Assembly (NCBI GenBank): GCA_021413665.1
Contig: JAIOPW010000203.1
Coordinates: forward strand, 1-16,842
DNA from: Rhodocyclales bacterium
Lineage (GTDB): Bacteria > Pseudomonadota > Gammaproteobacteria > Burkholderiales > Rhodocyclaceae
DNA: 16,842 nt
Reading direction: 5' to 3'
The notes below the pieces were generated by a model. It was given only the letters and a program-made list of their open reading frames with translations, was not told the DNA's origin and ran no database searches. The position numbers and the translations under genes are program-made. Within the stretch, counting starts at the first letter, position 1, and every line of letters begins with the position of its first letter. Positions 5,865 to 14,634 of the stretch are shown here, piece by piece.

Positions 5865-5937
5865 TACATGAGCGCAGCGAACATTAAGCATAGCGGCCGA
5901 AGCCAAAAGCGGGTGGGCAAGTAAGGCGCCCGCCATG

Positions 5938-5995
5938 GCGGTCATGGGCAACAAAAAAGGACGCCACGGCGTCCTTTTTTGTTGCCCATGACCGC
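5938..5995. terminator. Bidirectional terminator between dksA and pnp
   Basis: A 27-bp perfect inverted repeat (5938-5964 and 5969-5995) with a 4-nt loop CACG. The inner GGACGC/GCGTCC stem is flanked by A6 (5953-5958) and T6 (5975-5980), so either strand gives a GC hairpin followed by a U-run. The outer GTCATGGGCAAC arms extend the pairing well beyond what a terminator needs. It ends 7 nt from the pnp stop. Confidence 0.92.
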
Positions 5996-6002
5996 GAGCA
6001 GC

Positions 6003-8120
6003 TTACTGGGCTGCGGGCGCGGGCGCTGCTGCTTCCGCGGCAATCGCCTTCATCGACAGCCGTACACGGCCCTTGTCGTCGGTCTCGATGACCTTGACCT
6101 TCACGACCTGGCCCTCCTTGAGGTAGTCGGCAACGGCATTCACACGCTCGCTGGCAATCTGGGAAATGTGCAGCAGGCCGTCCTTGCCCGGCAGCAGGCT
6201 GACGATGGCACCGAAATCCAGGAGACGCAACACCGTGCCCTCGTAGATGCGACCGACTTCAACTTCCGCGGTAATGTCCTCGATGCGCTTCTTGGCCACC
6301 TGAGCCGCATCGGCATTCACGGACGAAATCGTGATCGAGCCGTCGTCTTCAATATCGATCACGCAGCCGGTTTCTTCAGTCAGCGCTCGGATCACTGCGC
6401 CGCCCTTGCCGATCACGTCGCGAATCTTTTCCGGGTTGATCTTGATATGGATCATGCGCGGGGCGAAGGTGGACACCTCCTCGCGATGGCCGGTCATGGA
6501 ACCCTTCATCTGGTCGAGGATGTGAATTCGCGCCTCCTTCGCCTGGGCCAGTGCAACCTGCATGATTTCCTTGGTAATGCCCTGGATCTTGATGTCCATC
6601 TGCAGGGCGGTGATGCCTTCTTCGGTACCAGCCACCTTGAAGTCCATGTCGCCGAGATGATCCTCATCGCCGAGAATGTCGGTCAGCACCGCAAAACGGT
6701 TGCCTTCCTTGATCAGGCCCATTGCGATGCCAGCCACGTGCGCCTTGAGCGGCACACCTGCGTCCATCAGGGCAAGCGACCCGCCGCATACGGAGGCCAT
6801 TGAAGACGAGCCGTTGGACTCGGTGATCTCGGACACGACGCGCATCGAGTAACCAAATTCCTCGGGCGACGGCAGCACGGCGAGCAGCGCGCGCTTGGCC
6901 AGGCGGCCATGACCGATTTCGCGGCGCTTCGGCGTGCCGACGCGACCGGTCTCGCCGGTGGCATAGGGAGGCATGTTGTAGTGGAGCATGAATCGATCGC
7001 GATACTCGCCCTGCAACGCGTCAATGATCTGCTCGTCGCGGCCGGTGCCCAGCGTGGCGACCACCATTGCCTGCGTCTCGCCGCGGGTGAACAGCGCCGA
7101 ACCGTGGGTGCGCGGCAGGACGCCGTTACGGATCACGATCGGACGCACCGTGCGCGTGTCGCGACCATCAATGCGCGGCTCGCCGTTGAGAATCTGGCTG
7201 CGGACAATCTTGGCCTCCAGATCGAATACGGTGTTGCCGACCAGGTTGGAATCCGGCGCGTTCTCGACACCCTCGGTCAGGGCGGCGATGGTTTTCTTGG
7301 TGATTTCGCGGGTCTTCAGCGTGCGGGCCTGCTTGCTGGTGATGCGATAGGCTTCGCGCAGTTCGGCTTCCGCCAGTTCGGCGACACGCGCGATCAGCGG
7401 CTCGTTCTTGGCCGGCGGCTGCCAGTCCCATTCCGGCTTGCCGGCGACTTCCACCAGCTCGTTGATGGCCTTGATCGCGACCTGCATCTGGTCGTGGCCA
7501 AACACCACGGCGCCCAGCATGATCTCTTCGGACAGCTGCTTGGCCTCGGACTCGACCATCAACACAGCGCCCTCGGTACCGGCAACCACCAGCTCCAGTT
7601 GCGTGCTTTCCAGTTGGGTCTTGGTCGGGCACAGCACATACTTGCCATCGATGTAGCCGACACGGGCAGCGCCGATCGGGCCGCTGAACGGAATGCCGGA
7701 AATCGCCATGGCTGCCGATGCACCGAGCATCGCCGGAATGTCCGGATCGATTTCAGGATTGCACGACATCACGGTACACACCACCTGCACCTCGTTATAG
7801 AAAGCATCGGGAAACAGCGGGCGTAACGGACGATCAATGAGGCGGCAGGTCAGGATTTCCTTTTCCGACGGACGCCCCTCGCGCTTGAAAAAGCCGCCCG
7901 GGATGCGTCCGGCGGCGTAGGACCTTTCCTGATAGTCAACGGTCAGTGGAAAGAAATCCTGCCCGGGCTTTGCGTTTCGCGCGCCCACCACAGTGGCCAA
8001 CACGACAGTGTCATCCATGGTAACCAGGACAGCACCGCCTGCCTGACGAGCAACTTCGGCGGTTTCAAGAGTGACGGTATGGTCACCATAGGCAAAACTC
8101 TTCTTGATCGGATTCAGCAC
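6003..8120 (-). CDS. pnp: Polyribonucleotide nucleotidyltransferase (PNPase)
   Basis: 705 residues from GTG at 8120. PNPase degrades RNA 3' to 5' using phosphate and is a core part of the RNA degradosome. Domain order: first RNase PH domain (FFKREGRPSEKEILTCRLIDRPLRPLFP block near 75-105), helical linker, second RNase PH domain (IDGRDTRTVRPI onward), KH domain (INPEKIRDVIGKGGAVIRAL, about 550-610) and S1 domain (VGRIYEGTVLRLLDFGAIVSLLPG, about 617-690), then a short Ala/Pro tail. The GTG start gives VLNPIKKSF, the family's usual N-terminus, and has AAAGGA six bases upstream; a TTG 18 nt upstream would overlap that box and is rejected. It follows rpsO across a 131-nt gap containing a strong hairpin. 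Confidence 0.98.
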   Translation of the reverse strand: MLNPIKKSFAYGDHTVTLETAEVARQAGGAVLVTMDDTVVLATVVGARNAKPGQDFFPLTVDYQERSYAAGRIPGGFFKREGRPSEKEILTCRLIDRPLRPLFPDAFYNEVQVVCTVMSCNPEIDPDIPAMLGASAAMAISGIPFSGPIGAARVGYIDGKYVLCPTKTQLESTQLELVVAGTEGAVLMVESEAKQLSEEIMLGAVVFGHDQMQVAIKAINELVEVAGKPEWDWQPPAKNEPLIARVAELAEAELREAYRITSKQARTLKTREITKKTIAALTEGVENAPDSNLVGNTVFDLEAKIVRSQILNGEPRIDGRDTRTVRPIVIRNGVLPRTHGSALFTRGETQAMVVATLGTGRDEQIIDALQGEYRDRFMLHYNMPPYATGETGRVGTPKRREIGHGRLAKRALLAVLPSPEEFGYSMRVVSEITESNGSSSMASVCGGSLALMDAGVPLKAHVAGIAMGLIKEGNRFAVLTDILGDEDHLGDMDFKVAGTEEGITALQMDIKIQGITKEIMQVALAQAKEARIHILDQMKGSMTGHREEVSTFAPRMIHIKINPEKIRDVIGKGGAVIRALTEETGCVIDIEDDGSITISSVNADAAQVAKKRIEDITAEVEVGRIYEGTVLRLLDFGAIVSLLPGKDGLLHISQIASERVNAVADYLKEGQVVKVKVIETDDKGRVRLSMKAIAAEAAAPAPAAQ

Positions 8121-8140
8121 AAAAATTCCTTTCGGCAAAA

Positions 8141-8176
8141 GATAAAAGCCGGTACAGCCATCATGGCTGTACCGGC
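8141..8176 (-). terminator. rpsO terminator / pnp leader hairpin
   Basis: On the minus strand a perfect 13-bp stem GCCGGTACAGCCA/TGGCTGTACCGGC with a 3-nt loop is followed by TTTTATCTTTT. It lies 75 nt after rpsO and 20 nt before the pnp start. It looks like a leaky terminator. In E. coli the same interval holds the rpsO terminator and an RNase III-cut pnp leader stem used in pnp autoregulation; a similar role here is inference. Confidence 0.8.
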
Positions 8177-8251
8177 CTGTTCAGCAAGCCTGCGCAGTAT
8201 CTGGCGCAAAGCGCATCGTGCGTTGGAAGCGAACCGACGCTTGGGCAAAAG

Positions 8252-8521
8252 CTACTTGCGCAGACCGAGGCGCTCGATCAGGGACCGATAGCCATCGACA
8301 TTCTTGCGCTTGAGGTAATCCAGCAATTTGCGACGCTGGCTGACCATCATGAGCAGGCCGCGACGTGAGTGATGATCCTTGCTATGCGCCTTGAAATGAC
8401 CCGTCAGATCATTGATGCGCGCGGTGAGAAGCGCGACCTGAACTTCGGGGGAGCCGGTGTCACCCTGCGCACGCTGGTAGTCGGTGACGATCTTGGCTTT
8501 GTCGGTAGTGGAAATTGCCAT
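8252..8521 (-). CDS. rpsO: 30S ribosomal protein S15
   Basis: 89 residues, exactly the family length. S15 binds the 16S rRNA central domain early in 30S assembly and forms bridge B4. The family signature DTGSPEVQVALLTARINDLTGHFKAH...HHSRRGLLMMVSQRRKLLDYLK is intact. ATG at 8521 has AAGGA eight bases upstream. It has its own strong promoter between truB and its start. The 5' leader can form a small GGTTCT/AGAGCC hairpin that could take part in S15 feedback, which is speculative. Confidence 0.99.
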   Translation of the reverse strand: MAISTTDKAKIVTDYQRAQGDTGSPEVQVALLTARINDLTGHFKAHSKDHHSRRGLLMMVSQRRKLLDYLKRKNVDGYRSLIERLGLRK

Positions 8522-8570
8522 TGTGGTTTCCTTGCTGATCCTGTTGTATTGGGCTCTTGGAGAACCATGG

Positions 8571-8600
8571 ATTATAGCGTTTTGAATAGCGTCTTATCAA
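8571..8600 (-). promoter_or_regulatory. Sigma-70 promoter of rpsO
   Basis: On the minus strand TTGATA (8600-8595, 5 of 6), an 18-nt spacer and a perfect TATAAT (8576-8571). It lies just past the truB stop, giving a leader of about 45 nt before rpsO. No terminator precedes it, so the nusA operon can also read into rpsO. Confidence 0.85.
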
Positions 8601-8610
8601 GCTTTGCGAC

Positions 8611-9552
8611 TTAATTCGTCGCGCGGTCACCCGCAACGAGCCGTATCGGCTTTAACCAGCCATCAGCTAGCTGCCGGCAAACACCGATGAAGCTGCGTTC
8701 TGCGTCATAAACACGCAGCCGGGTACCTTCCTCACCCGCCCAGCGAACCGCCTGCCCATGTTGCAGCCGGTCGGCATCGGCCATGCCGAGGCAGGCTTCG
8801 GCAAGGTCGGCAAGAAGGGAATCAGGGGGCAACAGCAAGCCATCACGAGCTTCGGCGGTCAAATCTTCCAGCATCGCCAGGGAATGCGCGTTGCCGACAT
8901 CAAGTATGCCGATGCCAGTACGTCGCAATGCCGCCAGATGCGCTCCGCACCCCAGTCGGTCGCCAATGTCGGCGGCCAGGGTTCGCACATAGGTCCCTTT
9001 GCTGCAACGGACCTCGAAGACGAAACGGCCATCGGCCAGACTATTTCCCGCGTCAAGCAAACGCAGCTCGTGCATGGTGACGCGGCGGGCGGCGCGCTCC
9101 AGTTCGATGCCGGCACGTGCGTACTCATAGAGAGGCTTGCCGTCACGCTTGAGGGCGGAATACATCGGCGGCACCTGTTCGATCTCGCCGACAAAGGCCG
9201 CCAGCACAGCCTCGACGTCGGTACGGCCAACGCTTACCGACCGACGTTCCAGAACCGCACCTTCCGCATCGGCGGTATTTGTCGTGATACCGAGTTGCAC
9301 CGTCGCGACATAGCGCTTGTCGGCGTTTAGCAACTCGCCTGAAAATTTGGTGGCTTCGCCGAAGCACAACGGCAGCAGGCCGGTTGCCAGCGGATCAAGG
9401 GTTCCCGTATGCCCGGCTTTTTCGGCACGGTAAAGACGACGGGCCGCCTGCAACGCATGATTGGACGAAAGACCGAGAGCCTTATCCAGCAAGAATACGC
9501 CGTCAAGACGGCGGCGAGGGACTTTGACAGCTTCGCGGCGCGGCGCGTTCAC
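8611..9552 (-). CDS. truB: tRNA pseudouridine-55 synthase
   Basis: 313 residues. TruB makes pseudouridine 55 in the T-loop of most tRNAs and also acts as a tRNA folding chaperone. The catalytic motif GHTGTLDPLATGLLP carries Asp53. Other family blocks are VPPMYSALKRDGKPLYEYAR and RCSKGTYVRTLAADIG; the C-terminal part is the usual PUA-like domain. Start is GTG at 9552, and its GTGA overlaps the rbfA stop by 4 nt, implying coupled translation. The next gene, rpsO, is 89 nt downstream with a separate promoter. Confidence 0.98.
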   Translation of the reverse strand: MNAPRREAVKVPRRRLDGVFLLDKALGLSSNHALQAARRLYRAEKAGHTGTLDPLATGLLPLCFGEATKFSGELLNADKRYVATVQLGITTNTADAEGAVLERRSVSVGRTDVEAVLAAFVGEIEQVPPMYSALKRDGKPLYEYARAGIELERAARRVTMHELRLLDAGNSLADGRFVFEVRCSKGTYVRTLAADIGDRLGCGAHLAALRRTGIGILDVGNAHSLAMLEDLTAEARDGLLLPPDSLLADLAEACLGMADADRLQHGQAVRWAGEEGTRLRVYDAERSFIGVCRQLADGWLKPIRLVAGDRATN

Positions 9553-9950
9553 TCGTCACGCGGCTTCTTGTCCGATTCCACCGCCTCGTCGATCAGTTTC
9601 GAAAGGCGCGCCCCCTCCTGTACCGAGGGATCGAAGACGAAGTGCAGTTCCGGAATATGGTGAATTCGAATCCGGCGACCCAGTTCGCGACGCAGAAAGC
9701 TGGCGGAATGCTTGAGCCCCTGGTCGATCATTTCGTTGGATGCGGGATCCGCCAGCGAGGTATAGAACACCTTGGCGTGCGCATAGTCGGCGGTGACTTC
9801 GACAGCGGTAAGCGTCACCAATGTCAGCTTGGGCGCAATCCGCAGATCCTTGAGGTGGAAGCGCAGCAGATCCGCCAATTCGCGGCGGATCTGCTCGGAA
9901 ACCCTGTCGGACCGGGCGTAGCCATGGCCCGAACTGCGCTTGGTGGCCAT
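9549..9950 (-). CDS. rbfA: Ribosome-binding factor A
   Basis: 133 residues, a KH-type fold. RbfA binds the maturing 30S subunit near the 16S rRNA 5' helix and is needed for late processing and cold growth. Family features are RVSEQIRRELADLL near the N-terminus, LTAVEVTADYAHAKVFYTSL in the middle and LRRELGRRIRIHHIPELHFVFDPS near the end, then a charged tail. ATG at 9950 starts 5 nt after the infB stop, with only a weak GAG ribosome site, and the gene's own end overlaps truB. It is therefore probably translated by coupling. Confidence 0.97.
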   Translation of the reverse strand: MATKRSSGHGYARSDRVSEQIRRELADLLRFHLKDLRIAPKLTLVTLTAVEVTADYAHAKVFYTSLADPASNEMIDQGLKHSASFLRRELGRRIRIHHIPELHFVFDPSVQEGARLSKLIDEAVESDKKPRDE

Positions 9951-9955
9951 GCTAC

Positions 9956-12637
9956 TCAACCAAGGGTGCGGGCGATTTCCTGAACCTCGAAAACCTCGAG
10001 CTGATCGCCTTCGTTGATGTCGTTGAAGTTCTTGAGGCTCAAACCGCACTCAAAGCCCTCCTTGACCTCGCGCACATCGTCCTTGAACCGCTTGAGCGAA
10101 TCGAGTTCACCCGTATGCACCACCGTGTTGTTGCGCAGCAGTCGCACCGATGCATTGCGCTTGACCAGGCCCGAGAGCACCATGCAGCCAGCGATGGCGC
10201 CAATCCGTGAAATCCGGAAGACCTGGCGAATCTCGACCAGGCCAAGAACCACTTCCTTCTTCTCCGGTGCCAACATCCCCGACAACGCGGCCTTAACTTC
10301 ATCCACAGCCGCATAGATGATGTTGTAGTAGCGGATATCGACACCAAGACTTTCGGCAGCCTTGCGCGCGCCCACGTCGGCGCGGGTGTTGAACCCGATG
10401 ACGACCGCCTTCGAGGCGGCGGCCAGATTGATGTCGGATTCGCTGATGCCACCTACTCCCGCATGGACGACAGTGACCTTCACTTCGCCGGTAGACAGTT
10501 TGTTCAGCGATTGCACCAGTGCCTCCTGGGAACCCTGGACGTCCGCCTTGATGATCAGCGGCAGTGCCCGTATCTCGCCTTCGGCCATTTGCTCGAACAT
10601 GTTCTCCAGCTTGGCGGCCTGCTGCTTGGCAAGCTTGACGTCGCGGAACTTGCCCTGGCGGAACAGCGCTATCTCACGCGCCTTGCGCTCGTCGAGCAGA
10701 ACCATCGTCTCGTCGCCGGCGGCAGGTACATCCGTCAGCCCCTGAATCTCGACCGGAATCGACGGCCCCGCCATGTCAACCGCCTTCCCGTTCTCATCCA
10801 GCATGGCGCGGACGCGTCCAAACACGGCGCCCGCAAGCAGCACATCGCCACGTCGCAGCGTTCCCGACAGCACCAGGATCGTGGCCACCGGTCCCTTGCC
10901 CTTGTCGAGGCGAGCCTCGATAACCAGGCCCTTGGCCGGCGCATCCACCGGCGCCATGAGTTCCAGCACCTCCGCCTGCAGCAGCACCTGCTCCAGCAAA
11001 CCATCGATGCCCTCGCCGGTCTTGGCCGAAACACCGATAAAGGGCGAGTCACCACCGTATTCTTCCGGCACCACTCCCTCGGCAACGAGCTCCTGCTTGA
11101 CGCGTTCGAGGTTTGCGTCGGGCTTGTCGATTTTTGTGACGGCCACAATCAGGGGTACGTTGGCCGCCTTCGCATGGGCAATGGCTTCCTTGGTCTGCGG
11201 CATGACGCCGTCGTCGCCGGCGACCACGAGAATGATCAGGTCGGTTGCCGTGGCGCCGCGCGCGCGCATGGCAGTAAAGGCCTCGTGGCCAGGTGTGTCA
11301 AGAAAAGTAATCATGCCACGCGGAGTTTCGACGTGATACGCGCCGATGTGCTGCGTTATGCCGCCGGCCTCGCCATGGGCGACGCGGCTTTTGCGGATGT
11401 AGTCGAGCAGCGAGGTCTTGCCATGGTCGACGTGACCCATCACGGTGACCACCGGAGCGCGTGGCAGTTGCACCACGTCCTTGTGCTCGCCCTCGTCAGC
11501 GAGGAACGCATCCGGATCGTCGAGCTTTGCGGCGAAGGCCAGGTGACCCATTTCCTCAACAAGGATCATGGCGGTCTCCTGGTCGAGTACCTGGTTGATG
11601 GTGACCATGGATCCCATCTTCATCAGCGTCTTGATGACTTCAGTCGCCTTGACCGTCATCTTGTGTGCCAGATCAGCGACAGAGATCGTTTCCGGAACAT
11701 GCACTTCACGGACAATCGCCTCAACCGGTTGCTGCGCTGGCGCCTCCTCCGCATGACCGTGACGACCATGACGACCGCCGCCCTTGGAGCCACGCCAGCC
11801 CGACGTGCCTGCGTCGCCGCGCGTCTTGATGGCACGCCGCTTTGCGGCGTCGTCTTTCCATGCGTCCTTCTTCGCCGGTTTGGCCTTGCCGTCTTCCGGC
11901 TTCGCAGCCGGCTTGTGAATAGTGCCGGATACCCCCGCGGCAGCGGCGGCGTCCTTGACCTTCTTCGCTTCCGCGGCGGCCAACTGGGCCTGCTGCTCGG
12001 CAAGACGTGCTTCGGCTTCAGCGCGAACCCGGGCTTCGCGGTCGTTCTTTTCCTTGAACTCGGCCGCCTGAATGGCGGAGAGCTTGCCCTGGCGCTTCGA
12101 TTCCGCTTCGCGCAAAGTGCGCTGCGCCGAATCGATCACCGACTTGGGTGCGGCGGCCGGTGCGCTTACCGGCAATTCAGCCACGGCAACCACCGCGGGC
12201 TCCTCGACAACCTTCTCCTTGACCACAACCGGAGCCACTTCGACAACAGGAGCAGGTTCCGGCTCGACCAGCATGACAGGCTCAGCAACGACAACTTCGG
12301 CCGGCGCTTCGGCAGCGGCTTCCGCCGCAAGTTCGCTGGGATCGCGCTTGACGAATACCCGCTTCTTGCGGACCTCAACCTGGATGGTGCGCGCCTTGCC
12401 CGTCGAATCGGAGGCCCTGATTTCGCTCGTCTGTTTGCGGGTCAGGGTGATCTTGGCCTTGGGTGCCGCATCACCGTGCGACTTGCGGAGATAGTCGAGC
12501 AAGCGAGTCTTGTCCTGCTCGGACAGGGTGTCGTTGGACTCCTGCTTGCTGACGCCGGCCTTCGCCAGTTGCTCGAGCAGGGCCGGCGCCGGCATTTTCA
12601 GCTCGGTAGCGAATTGCGAAACAGTCATCAAAGCCAT
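9956..12637 (-). CDS. infB: Translation initiation factor IF-2
   Basis: 893 residues. IF-2 is the GTPase that places fMet-tRNA on the 30S subunit and drives subunit joining. In order: an N-terminal IF2_N helix bundle (MTVSQFATELKM...), a long Ala/Val/Pro/Glu then Lys/Ala-rich linker (about 80-300), a Gly/Arg/His patch, a second IF2_N domain (ISVADLAHKM, about 318-365), the G domain with G1 GHVDHGKTS (401-409), G3 DTPGHE (447-452) and G4 TKID (501-504, Thr in place of the usual Asn), then domains II-IV. ATG at 12637 has GAGGT about six bases upstream and gives the family N-terminus; extension to 12682 would run into nusA. It lies 10 nt after nusA. Confidence 0.98.
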   Translation of the reverse strand: MALMTVSQFATELKMPAPALLEQLAKAGVSKQESNDTLSEQDKTRLLDYLRKSHGDAAPKAKITLTRKQTSEIRASDSTGKARTIQVEVRKKRVFVKRDPSELAAEAAAEAPAEVVVAEPVMLVEPEPAPVVEVAPVVVKEKVVEEPAVVAVAELPVSAPAAAPKSVIDSAQRTLREAESKRQGKLSAIQAAEFKEKNDREARVRAEAEARLAEQQAQLAAAEAKKVKDAAAAAGVSGTIHKPAAKPEDGKAKPAKKDAWKDDAAKRRAIKTRGDAGTSGWRGSKGGGRHGRHGHAEEAPAQQPVEAIVREVHVPETISVADLAHKMTVKATEVIKTLMKMGSMVTINQVLDQETAMILVEEMGHLAFAAKLDDPDAFLADEGEHKDVVQLPRAPVVTVMGHVDHGKTSLLDYIRKSRVAHGEAGGITQHIGAYHVETPRGMITFLDTPGHEAFTAMRARGATATDLIILVVAGDDGVMPQTKEAIAHAKAANVPLIVAVTKIDKPDANLERVKQELVAEGVVPEEYGGDSPFIGVSAKTGEGIDGLLEQVLLQAEVLELMAPVDAPAKGLVIEARLDKGKGPVATILVLSGTLRRGDVLLAGAVFGRVRAMLDENGKAVDMAGPSIPVEIQGLTDVPAAGDETMVLLDERKAREIALFRQGKFRDVKLAKQQAAKLENMFEQMAEGEIRALPLIIKADVQGSQEALVQSLNKLSTGEVKVTVVHAGVGGISESDINLAAASKAVVIGFNTRADVGARKAAESLGVDIRYYNIIYAAVDEVKAALSGMLAPEKKEVVLGLVEIRQVFRISRIGAIAGCMVLSGLVKRNASVRLLRNNTVVHTGELDSLKRFKDDVREVKEGFECGLSLKNFNDINEGDQLEVFEVQEIARTLG

Positions 12638-12647
12638 GCCGTACCTC

Positions 12648-14129
12648 TCATTCTTCTTCGGCGAACCAATGGGCACGCGCAACAGTGATCAGCGCCGTCG
12701 CCCGTTCGGCATCGATGCCGGTCATTTCAGTCAACTCGTCGGTCGCCAGGTCCGCCAAGCCTTCACGATCCGTGATCCCACTCTTGGCCAGCTTGGCTGC
12801 CAGCGGCTTGTCCATGCCATCAAGCGCCAGCAGGTCGTCAGCCACTTTCTCCATCTGCTCTTCGTCGACGATGGCCTCGGTCAGCAGGACATTTCGCGAA
12901 CGCTCGCGCAGCTCGGTGACCGTTGCTTCGTCGAAGGCGTCGATTTCAAGCATTTCCGCGAGCGGGACGTAGGCTATCTCTTCCAGCGTCGAGAAACCTT
13001 CCTCGATCAGGATATTGGCGACCTCCTCGTCGACGTCGAGCTTGTCGATGAACAGGGCACGAATCGAACTGTGCTCGGTTTCGGATCGCTTCTGGGACTC
13101 TTCGATGGTCATCAGGTTGATGGTCCATCCGGTCAACTCCGAAGCGAGGCGCACGTTCTGCCCACCTCGACCGATGGCGATGGCGAGATTGTCTTCGTCG
13201 ACCACGACATCCATGGCGTGCTTTTCCTCATCAACGACAATGCTCTGCACCTCCGCCGGCGCCAGGGCGCCGATGACGAACTGCGCAGGGTCGGCAGACC
13301 AAAGGATGATGTCCACCCGCTCGCCGGAAAGCTCGTTGGTCACCGCCGTTACGCGCGAACCGCGCATGCCGACGCAGGTACCGATCGGGTCGACGCGCGG
13401 GTCGTTCGACTTGACGGCAATCTTGGCGCGCATGCCGGCATCGCGGGCGGCCGCCTTGATTTCGAGCAAACCATCTTCGATCTCGGGAACTTCGAGTTCG
13501 AACAGCTTCATGATGAACTCCGGCGCCGTGCGCGACAGGATCAGTTGCGGCCCCCTCGCCTGACGATCGATTTTCATCAGCCAGGCACGCACGCGGTCGC
13601 CGGGACGCAGGTTTTCCTTGGGAATCATCTGGTCGCGTGGCAGCAGAGCCTCGATTCGCCCCGCCTCAATGATGGCGCTGCCGCGCTCCATGCGCTTGAC
13701 GGTACCGCTGACGAGGAATTCCTTGCGATCCAGAAAGTCATTGAGTAACTGCTCGCGCTCGGCGTCTCGAATTTTCTGCAGAATCACCTGCTTCGCCGCC
13801 TGGGCGCCGATACGGCCGAAATCGATGGGCTCAAGCCCCTCTTCGATAAAATCTTCGAGTGCGATGTCCGCAATCTGCTGCTGTGCGGCAGTCAGACCAA
13901 TCTGCTGTTCAGGATCCTCGACCATATCGTCGGCGACCACCAGCCAGCGGCGGAAAGACTCGAATTCTCCCGTCTCGCGGTCGATGTCTACACGCACGTC
14001 GGCTTCTTCGTTGGTGCGCTTCTTCGTCGCCGAAGCCAACGCCAGTTCAAGGGCGCCAAAGACGATGTCCCGCGGAACATTCTTCTCGCGGGCCAGGGCA
14101 TCAACCAACAGCAACAATTCACGGCTCAT
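12648..14129 (-). CDS. nusA: Transcription termination/antitermination factor NusA
   Basis: 493 residues. NusA binds RNA polymerase and controls pausing, termination and rRNA antitermination. In order: the polymerase-binding N-terminal domain (SRELLLLVDALAREKNV...), S1 (about 138-200), KH1 (VGMRGSRV at 253-260), KH2 (IAIGRGGQNVRLA at 317-329) and two acidic helix-hairpin-helix AR repeats (about 363-425 and 430-493), as in E. coli; the AR pair is absent in many Gram-positives. ATG at 14129 has a strong GGAGGA box about 6-7 nt upstream. The rimP stop is 19 nt upstream. Confidence 0.98.
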   Translation of the reverse strand: MSRELLLLVDALAREKNVPRDIVFGALELALASATKKRTNEEADVRVDIDRETGEFESFRRWLVVADDMVEDPEQQIGLTAAQQQIADIALEDFIEEGLEPIDFGRIGAQAAKQVILQKIRDAEREQLLNDFLDRKEFLVSGTVKRMERGSAIIEAGRIEALLPRDQMIPKENLRPGDRVRAWLMKIDRQARGPQLILSRTAPEFIMKLFELEVPEIEDGLLEIKAAARDAGMRAKIAVKSNDPRVDPIGTCVGMRGSRVTAVTNELSGERVDIILWSADPAQFVIGALAPAEVQSIVVDEEKHAMDVVVDEDNLAIAIGRGGQNVRLASELTGWTINLMTIEESQKRSETEHSSIRALFIDKLDVDEEVANILIEEGFSTLEEIAYVPLAEMLEIDAFDEATVTELRERSRNVLLTEAIVDEEQMEKVADDLLALDGMDKPLAAKLAKSGITDREGLADLATDELTEMTGIDAERATALITVARAHWFAEEE

Positions 14130-14148
14130 GTGAGTCCTCCAGCATTTA

Positions 14149-14610
14149 TCAGAACTTCGGCACCAGGCGCGCCCGATCGATATTCTCGAGCGCAAACCGA
14201 TGCAGTGTTTCATTCATTCGCAGGCATACCATTTCAATCCCGCCCTCGTCCCGCAATCCTTCCAGCACACCGCTGAAATTTCGCTGGTTACCCAGCGGAA
14301 CACGCAGTTTGAGCTGCACGTCTTGCCCGGCGAAGCGCGTGTAGTCAGCCGGCTTGACCAGCGGACGATCGAGCCCCGGTGAGGACACTTCAAGGCGGTC
14401 ATAGTCGACGTTCTCGACCATGAACACACGGCTGAGCTGGCTGCTCACCGCGGCGCAGTCTTCGACGCTGATGCCACTCTTGTCGGTTTGTGCGGCTTCC
14501 GGCCTGTCGATAAAGACGCGCAACAGCCGGGCGCGCGGACTGGTCTCGAATTCAACCAGTTCGTAACCCAGGCCAGTGACAGTCGTCTCAATCAGATCAA
14601 GCAGTTGCAT
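14149..14610 (-). CDS. rimP: Ribosome maturation factor RimP
   Basis: 153 residues. RimP helps early 30S assembly. The N-terminal domain has GYELVEFE and LLRVFIDRP, then SVEDCAAVSSQLSRVF...VDYDRLEVSSPGLDRPL, the family's most conserved stretch; a C-terminal Sm-like domain follows. ATG at 14610 has no strong ribosome site. It is first in the rimP-nusA-infB-rbfA-truB run and follows a leader of about 90 nt with a hairpin. In E. coli this operon is repressed by NusA acting in the leader; here that is only suggested by the layout. Confidence 0.97.
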   Translation of the reverse strand: MQLLDLIETTVTGLGYELVEFETSPRARLLRVFIDRPEAAQTDKSGISVEDCAAVSSQLSRVFMVENVDYDRLEVSSPGLDRPLVKPADYTRFAGQDVQLKLRVPLGNQRNFSGVLEGLRDEGGIEMVCLRMNETLHRFALENIDRARLVPKF

Positions 14611-14634
14611 GAAAACTCACAAACACATCGCACA

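Noticed and set aside
5868..5924. 18-codon frame after dksA ending RVGK, resembling the dksA end QVGK
   Set aside because: Similarity covers only about 20 bases, with no ribosome site; too little to call a gene or a duplicated dksA end.
5979..7826. Long plus-strand open frames opposite pnp
   Set aside because: Antisense shadows of the clearly real pnp gene, with no ribosome site or known motif.
10463..12688. 741-codon open frame on the plus strand opposite infB
   Set aside because: It mirrors infB codon by codon; GC-rich codon bias keeps the antisense frame open. The composition is Arg/Leu/His-rich with no recognisable domain.
12510..14344. Plus-strand open frames opposite nusA and rimP
   Set aside because: Shadows of conserved minus-strand genes; low-complexity Ser/Arg-rich translations.
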